Shown here piece by piece: positions 25,628 through 37,149 of a stretch of DNA of 64,000 bases. Source of the DNA: Paracoccaceae bacterium (GTDB lineage: Bacteria > Pseudomonadota > Alphaproteobacteria > Rhodobacterales > Rhodobacteraceae); NCBI GenBank assembly GCA_016936395.1, contig JAFGXY010000055.1, forward strand, positions 1-64,000, in the 5' to 3' direction. Each line of letters opens with the position of its first letter. The stretch's first letter is position 1. The translations under genes were made by a program, and so were the position numbers. The notes below the pieces were generated by a model, which was given only the letters and a program-made list of their open reading frames with translations, did not search any database and was not told the origin of the DNA.

Positions 25628-28577
25628 CCCGGGCACCCCGCGCCTGTTTGCACTGCCGCCGGGGGTGGATTTTCCGCAGGCGTTGGTGGACGGTCTGCAC
25701 GCCCGTATGGCCGGACAGCCGCCCGAGGCGATGGCGCGGGTCACGCTGTATCTGAACACCACCCGGATGCGCAGGCGGGTGGTGCAGATCTTTGGCCAGC
25801 AAGGCGCGGGCTTTCTGCCCCGCATCCGCCTTGTCACCGACCTTGGCGCTGATCTGATCGTCCCCGACCTGCTACCCGCCATTCCCACCCTGCGGCGCAA
25901 GCTGCAACTGACGGTGTTGATCGGCCGCCTGCTGGACGCAGCCCCCGACCTTGCGCCGCGATCCGCGCTTGCCGATCTGGCCGAAAGCCTGTCGGCGCTG
26001 ATGTCGGAAATGCAGGGCGAAGGCGTGGGGCCTGACCGGGTGGCCGGGCTGGACGTGGCCGAGCATTCCGAGCATTGGGCGCGCACGCGGGCGTTCCTGA
26101 CCATCATCGCGCCGTTCTTCACCGACGCCGAGGAACCCGACGTCGAAGGCCGCCAACGCCGTCTGGCGCTGATGCTGGCCGATCTGTGGGCCAAGGCCCC
26201 GCCGTCGGACCCCGTGATTGTGGCCGGCTCTACCGGGTCGCGCGGCACCACGGCGCTGTTCATGCAGGCGGTGGCGCGGCTGCCGCAGGGTGCGCTGGTG
26301 CTGCCGGGGTTTGATTTTGACATGCCGGTGTCGGTCTGGGACGGGCTGCATGATGCGCTGACATCCGAAGACCACCCGCAATACCGCTTTCGGCGGTTGA
26401 TGGACCTGACCGGCACCACGCCTGCCGATGTGCGCATGTGGAAGGACACACAGGCCCCCAGCCCCGCGCGCAACCGCGTTCTATCGCTGGCGCTGCGCCC
26501 CGCACCTGTCACCGACCAATGGCTTGTGGAAGGCCCGGATTTGCCCGATCTGCCGCAAGCGATGGCTGGTGTGTCCCTGATCGAAGCCCCCTCGCCCCGG
26601 CAAGAGGCGCTGGCGATTGCGCTGATCCTGCGCGAAGCGGCGGAAGACGGGCGCACGGCGGCGCTGATCTCGCCCGACCGGGTGCTGACGCGGCAGGTCG
26701 CGGCGGCGCTGGACCGATGGGGTGTCCGGGCCGATGACAGTGCCGGTTTGCCGTTGACCCAATCGGCACCAGGCCGGTTCCTGCGCCATGTGGTGCGATT
26801 GTTCGGGCAACGGCTGACGTCGGATGCCTTGCTGACAGTGCTCAAGCACCCGCTGACCGCCTCGGCCATGGAGCGCGGCCAGCACTTGCTTCTGACCCGC
26901 GACCTGGAACTGACCCTGCGCGAAAAGGGCCCGGCCTTTCCCACCGGCCCCGATCTGATTGCCTGGGCGATGGCGCAGCGCAACGAACACGCCTTGGGCT
27001 GGGCCACCGCCCTTGCCGGGGCGCTGGACGGGCTGGACGTGGCGGGAAGCGCGCCTTTGGCCGACCATCTGGCCCGCACCCGCCTGCTGGCCGAACGGCT
27101 GGCGCGTGGCCCTGCCCCAGACGGCACGGGTGAGCTGTGGAAGGAAGAACCGGGCATCAAGGCGCAGGATTTCCTGACGCGGTTGGAGGCCGAGGCGCAG
27201 CACGGCGGCACGCTGACCGCGTCCGAGTTTCGCGATCTGTTTGATGGCATGATCGGGCTGGAACAGGTGCGCGATGCGACCATCGCCCACCCCGGCATCA
27301 TGATCTGGGGCACCATCGAGGCGCGGGTGCAGGGGGCTGATCTGGTGATCTTGGGCGGACTGAACGATGGCATATGGCCCGGCCTGCCGCCACCCGACCC
27401 GTGGCTGAACCGCAAGATGCGGCAAGATGCGGGGCTATTGTTGCCCGAACGGCGCATCGGCCTTTCGGCGCATGACTTTCAGCAGGCGATTGCCGCGCCG
27501 CGCGTGGTGCTGTCGCGCGCCCTGCGCAATGCCGAAGCGGAAACCGTACCGTCGCGCTGGATCAACCGCCTGACCAACCTGATGGATGGCCTGCCGATGT
27601 GCGACGGGCCAGCAGCCTTGGCACAGATGCGGGCTCGCGGCGCGGTCTGGCTGGCCCGCGCGGCGGCGATGGACCGGCCTTTGCCCAACCCACCCCCCGA
27701 CATGCTGCCCGCAAGGCGCCCCTCGCCACGCCCGCCGCTTGCCGTGCGACCCAAATCGCTGTCGCTGACGCGGATCGAGGTGTTGATCCGCGATCCTTAT
27801 GCGATCTACGCCGACAAGGTGCTGCGCCTGCGCGCGCTGAAACCCTTGCGCCAGATGCCCGATGCCCGTGACCGGGGCACGGTGGTGCATGCCATTCTGG
27901 AACGCTTCGTCAAGGACCGGCCAGAGGCGGAAACCCGCCCCGAGGCGCTTGCCCGGCTGATGGCCATCACTGATACGGTTCTGGCCGAACAGGTGCCCTG
28001 GCCCGCTGCCCGGGCGCTGTGGGCGGCGCGAATGGGGCGCGCAGCCGACCATTTCCTGACCGTCGACGCCCGCGACGACGGTGAAACCCTGCTGATCGAA
28101 GGGCGCGGCGAACTTCTGCTTGAAGACCTGGGCTTTACCCTGTTCGGCACCCCTGACCGGATTGACCGCCTGCCCGATGGTCGCCTGCATCTGATCGACT
28201 ACAAGACCGGATCGCCGCCCAGCAAGGACCAGATGACATCCTATGCCAAGCAGTTGCATCTGGCGGCTTTGCTGGCTGAAGATGGCGGCTTCAAGGCCCT
28301 TGGTCCGCAACAGGTGGCCAAGATCACCTATGTCGGGCTTGGGTCCGGTGAAAAACTGACGACGGATGAGATTACGGACACGGTCATGCAAACTGTGCGC
28401 GACGGCTTGCGCAAGCTGGTTGGCTCATACGCCGTGCGGGCGCAGGGCTATACCTCACGCCGGGCGGTGTTTTCCGAACGCTTTCCCGGCGACTACGATC
28501 ATCTGGCCCGCTTTGGCGAATGGGAAATGACCGACACGCCGGTGCCCGAAGATGTTGGCCAAGGCGGTGACACATGA
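25620..28577 (+). CDS. addB: Double-strand break repair protein AddB, alphaproteobacterial type
   Basis: AddB is the nuclease and inactivated-helicase subunit of the AddAB recombination enzyme. The protein has 985 residues. The N-terminal part is the characteristic alphaproteobacterial AddB region (LFALPPGVDFPQALVDGL); the helicase-like core has only a weak P-loop-like stretch (AGSTGSRGTTALF). The C-terminal PD-(D/E)XK nuclease reads LFGTPDRIDRLPDGRLHLIDYKTG near residue 850. I see no four-cysteine iron-sulfur cluster pattern of the Bacillus type. ATG 25620 overlaps murU by eight bases, and the longer ORF start is inside murU. Confidence 0.94.
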   Translation: MFDPGTPRLFALPPGVDFPQALVDGLHARMAGQPPEAMARVTLYLNTTRMRRRVVQIFGQQGAGFLPRIRLVTDLGADLIVPDLLPAIPTLRRKLQLTVLIGRLLDAAPDLAPRSALADLAESLSALMSEMQGEGVGPDRVAGLDVAEHSEHWARTRAFLTIIAPFFTDAEEPDVEGRQRRLALMLADLWAKAPPSDPVIVAGSTGSRGTTALFMQAVARLPQGALVLPGFDFDMPVSVWDGLHDALTSEDHPQYRFRRLMDLTGTTPADVRMWKDTQAPSPARNRVLSLALRPAPVTDQWLVEGPDLPDLPQAMAGVSLIEAPSPRQEALAIALILREAAEDGRTAALISPDRVLTRQVAAALDRWGVRADDSAGLPLTQSAPGRFLRHVVRLFGQRLTSDALLTVLKHPLTASAMERGQHLLLTRDLELTLREKGPAFPTGPDLIAWAMAQRNEHALGWATALAGALDGLDVAGSAPLADHLARTRLLAERLARGPAPDGTGELWKEEPGIKAQDFLTRLEAEAQHGGTLTASEFRDLFDGMIGLEQVRDATIAHPGIMIWGTIEARVQGADLVILGGLNDGIWPGLPPPDPWLNRKMRQDAGLLLPERRIGLSAHDFQQAIAAPRVVLSRALRNAEAETVPSRWINRLTNLMDGLPMCDGPAALAQMRARGAVWLARAAAMDRPLPNPPPDMLPARRPSPRPPLAVRPKSLSLTRIEVLIRDPYAIYADKVLRLRALKPLRQMPDARDRGTVVHAILERFVKDRPEAETRPEALARLMAITDTVLAEQVPWPAARALWAARMGRAADHFLTVDARDDGETLLIEGRGELLLEDLGFTLFGTPDRIDRLPDGRLHLIDYKTGSPPSKDQMTSYAKQLHLAALLAEDGGFKALGPQQVAKITYVGLGSGEKLTTDEITDTVMQTVRDGLRKLVGSYAVRAQGYTSRRAVFSERFPGDYDHLARFGEWEMTDTPVPEDVGQGGDT

Positions 28578-31500
28578 CGCATGATGCCAGCCTTGCCCAG
28601 ATCGCCGCCGCGCAACCCGCGCTGTCCACATGGCTTTCGGCCAATGCCGGGTCGGGCAAGACGCGGGTGCTGACCGACCGGGTGGCGCGGCTTTTGCTGA
28701 ATCGGGTGCAGCCGCAGCACATCTTGTGCCTGACCTATACCAAGGCTGCCGCGACCGAGATGCAGAACCGGCTGTTCCGCCGTCTGGGTGCCTGGGCGAT
28801 GAAGCCCGATGCCGATCTGCGCGCCGATCTGGCCGAGTTGGGCGAAGGGGCCGCGCTGGACGCAGAGCAGTTGGCGCTGGCGCGGCAACTCTTCGCCCGC
28901 GCAATCGAAACGCCCGGTGGTTTGCGCATCCAGACCATCCACAGCTTCTGCGCCACGCTTCTGCGCCGTTATCCGCTTGAGGCGGGGGTGACCCCCGGTT
29001 TCAAGGAAATGGATGACCGCACCGCAAAGGCACTGCGCGATGCCATTGTGCAGGACATGGCCGACCGTCTGGCCCCGGATGCCGTGGCCGACCTTGCCCG
29101 CCACTACACCGCCGAAGATTTTGACGCACTGATGGCCGAGATTTGCAGCCACGCCGATGATTTTGCCACACCGCTGGACCACAAGGGCGCTTTGGCGCGC
29201 TTCGGGCTTGGCGCGGACACCACGTCGCAGCACATTCTGGATGCGGTGTTTCTGGGCGATGAAGCGGACATTCTGGCCGAGCTTGTGGCGCGGCTGGCGA
29301 CCGGCACAATCACAGACCAAAAGAACGCAGACAAACTGTCGGCCTTGATCCCGATAAGCCCCGACATGCGCTGTCTTGCCAGTCTGGAAAGCGTCTTCCT
29401 GTTCCAGACCGGCGCCCGCGCCTTTCAGGCCAAGGTTGGCGATTTCCCGACCAAAGACCTGCGCAATGCCCTTGGCCCGCTGCGCGACCGGCTGGAACAC
29501 CTGATGCTACGGGTCGAGGTGGCCCGCGCCGCGCGCATCGGGCTGATGGCCGCCGAAAAGACACTGGCTTTGCACGGCTTTGCACGGGTGTTCCTGCAGC
29601 TTTATGCGGATCGCAAAGCCCAGTTTGGCTATCTGGATTTTGACGACCTGATCCGTAAGGCGGGGGTGTTGCTGAACGACCCCGGATTGGCCGCGTGGGT
29701 TTTGTTCCGGCTGGATGGCGGCATCGACCATATTCTGGTGGATGAGGCGCAAGACACCTCTCCGGCGCAATGGGCTGTCATCGAAAAGCTGACCGCCGAG
29801 TTCACGGCCGGCCACAGCGCCAGCGACAAGACCCGCACGCTGTTTGTGGTGGGCGACAAGAAACAGTCGATCTATTCCTTTCAGGGCGCCGATCTTTCGG
29901 CCTTTGACGCCAAGCGGCACGATTTTGCCGGCAAATTCGCCGCCGTGGGCCAGCCAATGCAGGACCGGACGCTGGACTATTCCTTCCGGTCATCGCGCGC
30001 CGTGCTGGAGGTGGTAGATGCCACCTTTGGCAGCGCCTTTCCGGCGGCTTTGGGCGACCCACCGCGGCATCTGGCGTTCTTTGATGGCCTGCCGGGGCGG
30101 GTGGATTTGTGGCCGCTGATCCCAAAGACCGACACCACGCAGGATCAGGATGGCTGGGACCCGGTTGACCTGATCTCGGACAGTCACGAACGGGTGGAAT
30201 TGGCCCGTATGATCGCCGCCGAAATCCGCGGAATGATCGACAGCGGGGTGCAGATCCCGGTTTCAGCCACCGAAAGCCGGCCGATGCAGGCAGGCGACGT
30301 GCTGATTTTGGTGCAAACGCGGGGCACGCTGTTTGAACAGATCATCCGCGCCTGCAAGCAGGAAGGTCTGCCCATCGCCGGTGCCGACCGCCTGAAGCTG
30401 GGCGAGGAACTGGCGGTGAAGGATCTGACCGCGTTGCTGGCCTTTCTGGCCACGCCGGAGGACAGCCTGTCCCTTGCCGCCGCGTTGCGGTCGCCGCTGT
30501 TCGGCTGGTCCGAGGATCGGCTGTATCGGCTGGCGCATGGTCGCCGCGGCCATCTGTGGGAGGCGCTGCGCAACGCTGATGAGCCCGACACGCTGGCCAT
30601 CCTGCGCGACCTGCGCAACCAGACCGATTTCTTGCGCCCGTATGAGATCCTTGACCGGATGCTGACTCGCCATCGGGGCCGCGAACGCCTGCTGACGCGG
30701 CTGGGGCCAGAGGCCGAGGATGGCATCGACGAACTGCTCAATCAGGCGCTGGCCTATGAGCAGACCGATGTGCCCAGCCTGACCGGCTTTCTGATCTGGT
30801 TGGAAAGTGATGTGGTCGAGGTCAAGCGGCAGTTGGACAGTGCGGGCAGCCGCATAAGGGTGATGACGGTGCATGGCGCCAAGGGGCTTGAGGCCCCGAT
30901 CGTCATCCTGCCCGACACCGCCGACCGCAACCCGCGCGACCGGGCCGAGATTTACAAGCTGGAAGACGGTGTGCCGGTGTGGAAAACCGCATCAGACGAA
31001 AGCCCGCCCGACATCGCCGTTGCCCGCGCCCAGCGCCGGGAAAAGTCGGGCGAGGAAAACCTGCGCTTGCTTTATGTAGCGCTGACGCGGGCCCAATCCT
31101 GGCTGATCATCGCCGGGGCGGGTGAGGCCAAGGTCATGTCGGGCAAGACCGCAAAACCGCGAGAGGATTGGGCCTGGTATCGGCAGGTCGCGGCCGGGTT
31201 GTCAGCCCTGGGGGCGCAGCCGATGCAAGGCGGGCGGTTGCGGCACGCCTTCGGCGTCTGGCCGGGCAATAATCGGGTGTCTGACCAAGTGGTTGCGCCG
31301 ACGGAGGCATTGCCTGACTGGATCTGCCAACCCGCGCCAGAAGTGGAAGTGCCCCGCGATCCGGGGCCGATCAGCCCGTCAGACCTCGGCGGTGCCAAGG
31401 CCCTTCCGGGCGAAGGCGACCCGGTCGAGGTGGCGCTTGCCCGCGGCACCGCTCTTCACCGGCTGTTGGAGCATTTGCCCGCCACCGACCCCGCCGATTG

Positions 31501-31921
31501 GCCCGCTCTGGCCCGCACGGCCGCCCCCGATGGCATGGATGCCAATGCCCTGCTTGCCGAGGCGGCGGGGGTGCTGGCCGCGCCAGACCTTGCCGTTTTG
31601 TTTGCGCCCGGATCACTGGCAGAAGTGTCGGTGACCGCCACGCTGAACGGGCGTCAGATCGAAGGCACGCTGGACCGGGTGATTGTTGCGGCCGATTGGG
31701 TGCTGGCGGTGGATTTCAAGACCAATCGTGTGGTGCCAGCCACGCCCGACCAGGTGCCCGAGGGCATCTTGCGGCAAATGGGGGCCTATGCGCATGCCTT
31801 GGCGCAAATCTACCCGGGCCGGAGGATTGAAACGGCGATATTGTGGACAGTGGTGCCGAATTTGATGCCACTGCCTTGCGATATGGTGGCTGCGGCACTG
31901 GCACGCGCCACCACAGCTTGA
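28574..31921 (+). CDS. addA: Double-strand break repair helicase-nuclease AddA
   Basis: AddA is the UvrD-type helicase with a C-terminal nuclease that, with AddB, processes DNA ends for RecA loading. The protein has 1115 residues. It carries Walker [18 protein letters not shown] near the start, [16 protein letters not shown] (motif Ia), [13 protein letters not shown] (motif II), [16 protein letters not shown] (motif III), and [17 protein letters not shown] (motif V). The final nuclease domain contains [21 protein letters not shown]. It starts inside the addB stop (ATGA). Confidence 0.96.
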   Translation: MTHDASLAQIAAAQPALSTWLSANAGSGKTRVLTDRVARLLLNRVQPQHILCLTYTKAAATEMQNRLFRRLGAWAMKPDADLRADLAELGEGAALDAEQLALARQLFARAIETPGGLRIQTIHSFCATLLRRYPLEAGVTPGFKEMDDRTAKALRDAIVQDMADRLAPDAVADLARHYTAEDFDALMAEICSHADDFATPLDHKGALARFGLGADTTSQHILDAVFLGDEADILAELVARLATGTITDQKNADKLSALIPISPDMRCLASLESVFLFQTGARAFQAKVGDFPTKDLRNALGPLRDRLEHLMLRVEVARAARIGLMAAEKTLALHGFARVFLQLYADRKAQFGYLDFDDLIRKAGVLLNDPGLAAWVLFRLDGGIDHILVDEAQDTSPAQWAVIEKLTAEFTAGHSASDKTRTLFVVGDKKQSIYSFQGADLSAFDAKRHDFAGKFAAVGQPMQDRTLDYSFRSSRAVLEVVDATFGSAFPAALGDPPRHLAFFDGLPGRVDLWPLIPKTDTTQDQDGWDPVDLISDSHERVELARMIAAEIRGMIDSGVQIPVSATESRPMQAGDVLILVQTRGTLFEQIIRACKQEGLPIAGADRLKLGEELAVKDLTALLAFLATPEDSLSLAAALRSPLFGWSEDRLYRLAHGRRGHLWEALRNADEPDTLAILRDLRNQTDFLRPYEILDRMLTRHRGRERLLTRLGPEAEDGIDELLNQALAYEQTDVPSLTGFLIWLESDVVEVKRQLDSAGSRIRVMTVHGAKGLEAPIVILPDTADRNPRDRAEIYKLEDGVPVWKTASDESPPDIAVARAQRREKSGEENLRLLYVALTRAQSWLIIAGAGEAKVMSGKTAKPREDWAWYRQVAAGLSALGAQPMQGGRLRHAFGVWPGNNRVSDQVVAPTEALPDWICQPAPEVEVPRDPGPISPSDLGGAKALPGEGDPVEVALARGTALHRLLEHLPATDPADWPALARTAAPDGMDANALLAEAAGVLAAPDLAVLFAPGSLAEVSVTATLNGRQIEGTLDRVIVAADWVLAVDFKTNRVVPATPDQVPEGILRQMGAYAHALAQIYPGRRIETAILWTVVPNLMPLPCDMVAAALARATTA

Positions 31922-31980
31922 CCTTTCCAACCGCTCTCCTTAGCTTTGTGGTTGATGCATTCCTGTCAGGAGATATGAAC

Positions 31981-32307
31981 ATGGGCGCTGCGACAATCGC
32001 CGTCACCGACGCCACCTTCGATGCCGAGGTCCGCAAATCGGACATTCCGGTTGTGGTGGATTTCTGGGCCGAATGGTGCGGGCCCTGCCGTCAGATCGGC
32101 CCGGCCCTTGAAGAACTGGCCGTTGAATATGCGGGCAAGGTCAAGATCGTGAAGGTCAACGTTGACGACAACCCCGACAGCCCGGCCATGCTGGGCGTGC
32201 GCGGCATTCCGGCGCTGTTCATGTTCAAGGACGGTCAGGTTGTGTCGAACAAGGTCGGCGCCGCGCCGAAGGCCGCTTTGGCAACCTGGATTCAATCCGC
32301 GATCTGA
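31981..32307 (+). CDS. trxA: Thioredoxin
   Basis: This is a cytoplasmic disulfide reductase of 108 residues with the active site [13 protein letters not shown] (Cys33 and Cys36), the cis-proline segment [11 protein letters not shown] and the usual length. ATG 31981 is chosen over ATG 31975 because the AGGAG ribosome site is eight bases from it and only two from the other. It lies 60 bases after addA, with its own RBS and probably its own promoter. The addA-trxA neighbourhood is common in this group. Confidence 0.95.
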   Translation: MGAATIAVTDATFDAEVRKSDIPVVVDFWAEWCGPCRQIGPALEELAVEYAGKVKIVKVNVDDNPDSPAMLGVRGIPALFMFKDGQVVSNKVGAAPKAALATWIQSAI

Positions 32308-32406
32308 TGGATTATGCCGCAGATGGCACAAGAGGCGGTCCGTTGGGCCGCCCTTTTGTTTTGCGCGCACAGCCGCCATATTGGCGCAAAGTGGATGGAG
32401 GGTTTC

Positions 32407-32967
32407 ATGGCCGAAGACAGGTTTCCGGGCTGGCACGGCACCACCATTCTGGCGGTGCGCCGGGGCGGCGAGGTGGTGGTGGCAGGCGATGGTCAGGTGT
32501 CGCTGGGCCAGACCGTGATCAAGGGCACGGCCCGCAAGGTGCGCCGCCTGTCTCCGGGCGGGCACGATGTGGTCTGCGGCTTTGCCGGATCGACCGCCGA
32601 TGCCTTTACCCTGCTGGAACGGCTGGAGAAAAAACTTGAGGCTGCACCCGGTCAGTTGGGCCGCGCCTGCGTTGATCTGGCCAAGGACTGGCGCATGGAC
32701 AAGTATCTGCGCAACCTTGAGGCCATGCTGATCGTCACCGATGGCGCTGACCTGTATGTTATCACCGGCGCGGGTGATGTGCTGGAGCCGGAACATGACG
32801 TGGCTGCCATCGGGTCGGGCGGCAACTTCGCCCTTGCCGCCGCGCGCGGGCTGATGGAAACCGACCTGCCCGCCGAGGGCGTGGCACGCAGGGCGATGGC
32901 AATCGCCGCCAGCATTTGTGTCTATACCAACGGCAATCTGACCGTGGAACGGATCAGCGCGACATGA
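32407..32967 (+). CDS. hslV: ATP-dependent protease proteolytic subunit HslV
   Basis: HslV forms the double-hexamer peptidase chamber of HslUV. The protein has 186 residues. The start [19 protein letters not shown] contains a short propeptide before the catalytic threonine in GTTIL, unlike E. coli, where Thr follows Met; such propeptides are known in this group. [15 protein letters not shown] and [17 protein letters not shown] are conserved. ATG 32407 has GGAGGG four bases upstream. Its stop overlaps the next membrane gene (ATGA). Confidence 0.95.
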   Translation: MAEDRFPGWHGTTILAVRRGGEVVVAGDGQVSLGQTVIKGTARKVRRLSPGGHDVVCGFAGSTADAFTLLERLEKKLEAAPGQLGRACVDLAKDWRMDKYLRNLEAMLIVTDGADLYVITGAGDVLEPEHDVAAIGSGGNFALAAARGLMETDLPAEGVARRAMAIAASICVYTNGNLTVERISAT

Positions 32968-34019
32968 TCAGCCCCCAAGACCTTCGCGCCGCCGTGCAGC
33001 GCGGGTTGATCACCGAGGCGCAGGCGGCGGGGTTGACCGCGATGGCCGAGGCCCGGCGGCAGGCCGTGGCGGGGGTTGAGCCGGGGGAAGAGCCGTTTGT
33101 GCTGTTCAAAGGCTTCAACGAGATTTTCATCGTCATCGGCCTGACCATCCTGTTCGTCGGCTGGATCGGCATTGCCGCCCTGATGGGGGCCGAAGTCTTT
33201 TCGCCCGGCGGTCTGGACACGGTTCTGGTGGCGCTGGTGACCTTGGCCGGATTGGCTGCGGTGCAGCGTTATTTCACCACCACGCGCCGGATGATCGCGC
33301 CATCCATCGCGCTGGCGATCATGTCGGCTTTGACGGCCTTGGTGCTTGGCTGGGCCGTGGCCGATCTGGCAGGGCTGCGCGATCTGGCCGCTTCGGCGGT
33401 GGCTTCTGCCGTGGTGGCGGCAGTGATGCTGCTGCATTACCGGACCTTCCGGGTGCCATTTGATGCGGCGATCATTGCCACGGCACTGTTTTCAGCCATT
33501 TGGGCGGTGCTGGCCGGGCGAGGCATCTTGCCCAGTGATGGGATGGGGCTGTTGCACCTGTCGAGCAAAGGATCGCTTGCGATTTTGTCGCTGCTGTTCG
33601 GGCTGGCGACCTTTGCGATGGCGATGCGGTTTGACATGTCAGATCCGCATCGGGTGTCTACCCGCAGCACCACCGGGTTTTGGCTGCATGTCACCGCAGC
33701 CCCGGCGATTGTGAACACTATCGCCATAAATCTTCTGGGCAGGGGGCAGGGCGGCGAAGCCTTGCTGTTTGCCTTTCTGCTGGCCATTGCCTGCGTGGCC
33801 CTGGTGATTGACCGCCGGTCGTTTCTGGTGTCGGGCGCGGGCTATGCAGTCTGGCTGATCTTCACCTTGTTTGACGGGTCGGCCCTGGTCATCGTGTTTC
33901 TTGGCCTTGGCCTGGTTTTCCTTGGGGCGCAGTGGGACCGTCTGCGCTCTGCCTTGATGCGCGCCTTGCCTGACTTTCCCGGCAAGGACCGCCTTCCCCC
34001 CTATGGGAGCACAACATGA
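32964..34019 (+). CDS. Polytopic membrane protein between hslV and hslU (DUF2157-like N-terminus)
   Basis: The 351-residue protein starts with a short soluble region ([20 protein letters not shown]) reminiscent of the DUF2157 N-terminus. About nine or ten hydrophobic helices follow from residue 55 to 330, and it ends in a basic tail. I do not know a function. Both ends overlap their neighbours by four bases (hslV stop, hslU start), so it is translated in one unit with the HslUV protease. That points to a shared stress response or a substrate or anchor relationship, but this is inference. Confidence 0.85.
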   Translation: MISPQDLRAAVQRGLITEAQAAGLTAMAEARRQAVAGVEPGEEPFVLFKGFNEIFIVIGLTILFVGWIGIAALMGAEVFSPGGLDTVLVALVTLAGLAAVQRYFTTTRRMIAPSIALAIMSALTALVLGWAVADLAGLRDLAASAVASAVVAAVMLLHYRTFRVPFDAAIIATALFSAIWAVLAGRGILPSDGMGLLHLSSKGSLAILSLLFGLATFAMAMRFDMSDPHRVSTRSTTGFWLHVTAAPAIVNTIAINLLGRGQGGEALLFAFLLAIACVALVIDRRSFLVSGAGYAVWLIFTLFDGSALVIVFLGLGLVFLGAQWDRLRSALMRALPDFPGKDRLPPYGSTT

Positions 34020-35311
34020 CTGACCTGACCCCCCGCGAGATCGTGTCGGAACTGGACCGTTTCATCATTGGCCAGAATGACGCCAAGCGCGCCGTGGCCG
34101 TGGCCCTGCGCAACCGTTGGCGGCGCAAACAACTGGCCGATGATCTGCGTGACGAGGTGTATCCAAAGAACATCCTGATGATCGGGCCGACCGGGGTGGG
34201 CAAGACCGAAATCAGCCGCCGTCTGGCAAAACTGGCGAAAGCGCCGTTCCTGAAGGTCGAGGCGACGAAGTTCACCGAAGTGGGCTATGTCGGTCGCGAC
34301 GTCGACAGTATCATCCGCGATCTGGTCGATGCCGCCATGGTCGATACCCGCGCCCGGATGCGCGAGGACGTGAAGGCGCGGGCACAGCAGGCCGCCGAGG
34401 ACCGGGTGATCGAGGCGCTGGCCGGCAAGGACGCGCGCGAGCAGACCCGCGAGATGTTTCGCGGCAAACTGCGGCGGGGCGAGTTGGATGCCACGGTGAT
34501 TGAACTGGAGCTGATCGACAGCTCTGGCCCGATGCCGATGATGGGCATGCCGGGGATGGAAACCCAGATGCAGGGATTGCAAGACCTGTTCAAGGCGTTT
34601 GGCACCCGCACCGTGCGCAAGAAGGTAACGGTCGCCGACAGCTATGATCTGCTGATCGGGCAAGAGGCTGACAAGCTGCTGGATGACGAGGCGGTGAAGG
34701 CCACCGCGCTGGAGGCGGTGCAGGAAAACGGCATCGTGTTTCTGGACGAGATCGACAAGATCTGCGCGCGCAGCGATGCGCGGGGCGCAGATGTCAGCCG
34801 TGAAGGCGTGCAGCGCGATCTGTTGCCCCTGATCGAAGGCACGACCGTTTCCACCAAATACGGGCCGATCAAGACCGACCACATCCTGTTCATCGCCAGC
34901 GGTGCGTTCCACGTCGCCAAACCGTCAGATCTGCTGCCGGAATTGCAGGGGCGTCTGCCGATCCGGGTGGAATTGAAGCCGCTGACCGAGGCCGATTTCG
35001 TGCGCATCCTGACCGAGACCGACAATGCGCTGACCTTGCAATATACCGCTCTGATGGCCACCGAACAGGTGACGGTGACCTTTACCACCGATGGCATTGC
35101 CGCCTTGGCGCGCATCGCGGCCGAGGTAAACCGGTCGGTTGAAAACATCGGAGCGCGGCGGCTTTATACCATTCTTGAACGGGTGTTCGAAGAGCTGAGC
35201 TTTACCGCGCCAGACAGGTCTGGGCAGTCGGTCACCGTGGACGCCGATTTCGTCGAGGCAAATGTGGGGGCACTGGCACGGTCCGCCGATCTGTCACGCT
35301 ACGTTCTTTAG
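34016..35311 (+). CDS. hslU: ATP-dependent protease ATPase subunit HslU
   Basis: HslU is the AAA+ unfoldase that feeds HslV. The 431-residue protein begins [23 protein letters not shown] and has Walker A GPTGVGKT (57-64), [17 protein letters not shown], Walker [11 protein letters not shown] and sensor motif [21 protein letters not shown]. The I-domain is shorter than in E. coli and includes a Met-Pro-rich stretch ([11 protein letters not shown]). The C-terminal end ADLSRYVL fits the tail that docks into HslV. Confidence 0.96.
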   Translation: MTDLTPREIVSELDRFIIGQNDAKRAVAVALRNRWRRKQLADDLRDEVYPKNILMIGPTGVGKTEISRRLAKLAKAPFLKVEATKFTEVGYVGRDVDSIIRDLVDAAMVDTRARMREDVKARAQQAAEDRVIEALAGKDAREQTREMFRGKLRRGELDATVIELELIDSSGPMPMMGMPGMETQMQGLQDLFKAFGTRTVRKKVTVADSYDLLIGQEADKLLDDEAVKATALEAVQENGIVFLDEIDKICARSDARGADVSREGVQRDLLPLIEGTTVSTKYGPIKTDHILFIASGAFHVAKPSDLLPELQGRLPIRVELKPLTEADFVRILTETDNALTLQYTALMATEQVTVTFTTDGIAALARIAAEVNRSVENIGARRLYTILERVFEELSFTAPDRSGQSVTVDADFVEANVGALARSADLSRYVL

Positions 35312-35411
35312 AGGCAATCGGCCCTGAAATGCGCGTCTGTCCGCAGATGCGCTTGACGGGCACCGTATAAGCCGCAAAAGCTTGCGGTGGTGCCAGAGTG
35401 GGGTTCTCGTA

Positions 35412-36524
35412 TTGCGTGTGTCAAAACTGCTGCTGATGGGTCTGCTCTGCGTTCTGGCGGCCTGCACCCAACGCGGGCGGCTGACCCTTGCGCCCGAAGC
35501 CCAAAGCATCGGGTCGCAGCGTGAGGTGTTTGTCGGGTCAACCCGTGGGCTGGATGACGCTGGAAATTTTGACGGGTCGAGGGTCGAGGCGGTCAGTTTC
35601 GGGCGCTATGACATCTCGATCCCGCCCGACCGGCAACCGGGCGAGATTACCTGGCCGCCCCGATCGGGCAAGATTGACCCCAAGACCCAGTTCCTGACCA
35701 CCTCTGCCACGCGCTATCCATCTGAAAGACAGTTTCGCAGCGCTTTGGCGTCTGACTTGCGTCTGCACGACAATGAGGCGGTGATTTTCGTGCATGGCTT
35801 CAACAACACCTTCTCGGAGGGGGTCTATCGCATCGCCCAGATGTCGTATGATCTGGGTCTGCCGGGCTCTGTGGTGCATTATTCCTGGCCTTCGGCCGCG
35901 CAACCGCTTGGCTATGTCTATGACCGCGACTCGGCGCTGTTTGCGCGCGATGGGTTAGAGCGACTGCTGCTGGAGGTGGAGGGGGCAGGCGCCAAGCGGG
36001 TGGTGCTGGTGGCACATTCCATGGGCAGCGCGCTGGTGATGGAAACTCTGCGCCAGATCGCCATTCGCGGCGAAAGCGGAGTTCTGGCGCGGATCGGCGG
36101 TGTGGTGCTGATCTCGCCCGATATCGACGTGGATGTGTTCCGCGCGCAGGCCCTTGCCATACCGCGCCTGCCGCAGCCGTTCATCGTGTTCTCGTCCGAG
36201 CGCGACAAGATACTTCGCCTGTCTGGCACCCTGGCCGGGCAACACGACCGCCTTGGAACGCTGGTCGATGTCTCACAGGTCAGCGATTTGCCGATCACCT
36301 TTCTGGATACAGCGGCATATAGCAGCGGTGCGGGACATTTCAATGTGGCCGAGTCGCCAAGCTTGGTGCGACTGCTGGACGGTATCTTGTCGGTCGATGC
36401 CGCTTTTGACACCGAACGCGCGACCCGCACCGGATTGTTGCCGGGGGTGGTTCTGACAGTGCAGAATGCGACCCAGATCATCCTGAGCCCGGTGATTGCT
36501 GTCAGCAACGAATTGCAACAGTGA
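35412..36524 (+). CDS. Lipoprotein alpha/beta hydrolase of the DUF900 family
   Basis: The protein (about 370 residues) has a lipoprotein signal ending in LLCVLAACTQ with the lipobox Cys, so it is probably membrane-anchored in the periplasm. The hydrolase core has the oxyanion-side motif VIFVHGFNNTF, the nucleophile elbow VLVAHSMGSALV and a late Asp/His region (GAGHFNVAESP). No substrate is known for this family. The start is uncertain: TTG 35412 has GGGG eight bases before it, GTG 35418 is two codons later, and the ORF opens at 35382. It follows hslU after about 100 bases. Confidence 0.82.
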   Translation: MRVSKLLLMGLLCVLAACTQRGRLTLAPEAQSIGSQREVFVGSTRGLDDAGNFDGSRVEAVSFGRYDISIPPDRQPGEITWPPRSGKIDPKTQFLTTSATRYPSERQFRSALASDLRLHDNEAVIFVHGFNNTFSEGVYRIAQMSYDLGLPGSVVHYSWPSAAQPLGYVYDRDSALFARDGLERLLLEVEGAGAKRVVLVAHSMGSALVMETLRQIAIRGESGVLARIGGVVLISPDIDVDVFRAQALAIPRLPQPFIVFSSERDKILRLSGTLAGQHDRLGTLVDVSQVSDLPITFLDTAAYSSGAGHFNVAESPSLVRLLDGILSVDAAFDTERATRTGLLPGVVLTVQNATQIILSPVIAVSNELQQ

Positions 36525-36536
36525 CACCGCGACGGG

Positions 36537-37148
36537 TCATCGCCCCCGGCGCAAGTAAACGTAATAGGCCCCCGCGCCGCCATGGCGCAGATGCGCTTCG
36601 GCGACTTGCAGGATCAGCGGGGCCAACGGCGGCAGGCGCAGCCATTGTGGCACCTGATGGCGCAGCACCCCGATGCAGGTGGGAATCGGGCCATGGTCGG
36701 GCTTGGCCTTGCCCTTGCCGGTGATCACCAACACCAGACGCATCCCCTGGGCATGGGCATTCAGGATAAAGCGGATCAGATCGGGGTGGGCCTCGGCCAG
36801 TGTCATGCCATGCAGGTCGATCCGGGCCTCGGGCACCAGCTTGCCGCGCGTCATGCGGCCGTAAGCCTTGGCATCCATCTGCTTGGGGGCGCTTGCAAGA
36901 GCCTGTGACAACGTCGGGGCCAGATCGTGGCCGCTGACGGGCTTGGCCTTTTCACCCAGCCGGAACGCCACCGGCCGTTGTGGCAAAACCGGCACCATGG
37001 GTTCTTTCGGATGAAACGGGCTGGTGTCCTTGCCGTGGTCTTTCGGGTGCAGGATCTTCGTGCCGTTGGAATGCATCGGCCGGGCGGTCCGGGCCACAGC
37101 TTGCCAGATTTCCTCTTCTTCCGGGCGCAGATTGCGGCGACGGGCCAT
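36537..37148 (-). CDS. Smr domain protein
   Basis: The 203-residue protein has a disordered basic N-terminus and a C-terminal Smr (MutS2-type) domain with IDLHGMTLAEAHPDLIRFI and LVLVITGKGK, the two hallmark motifs, closing with GGAGAYYVYLRR. Smr domains act as endonucleases on DNA or RNA, including cleavage at stalled ribosomes in some bacteria. Its start is one base from the mltA stop, so the two are co-translated (mltA first). The 3' end faces the lipoprotein gene with only a short gap. Confidence 0.9.
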   Translation of the reverse strand: MARRRNLRPEEEEIWQAVARTARPMHSNGTKILHPKDHGKDTSPFHPKEPMVPVLPQRPVAFRLGEKAKPVSGHDLAPTLSQALASAPKQMDAKAYGRMTRGKLVPEARIDLHGMTLAEAHPDLIRFILNAHAQGMRLVLVITGKGKAKPDHGPIPTCIGVLRHQVPQWLRLPPLAPLILQVAEAHLRHGGAGAYYVYLRRGR

Positions 37149-37149
37149 G

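Noticed and set aside
25478-27457. 659-codon minus-strand ORF
   Set aside because: Antisense to murU and addB; Ser/Arg-rich composition typical of a GC-rich shadow frame.
35312-35411. Terminator after hslU
   Set aside because: A GCGCGTCTG/CAGATGCGC stem is present near 35331-35352 but has no T-run and one G-T pair, so I cannot support a terminator.
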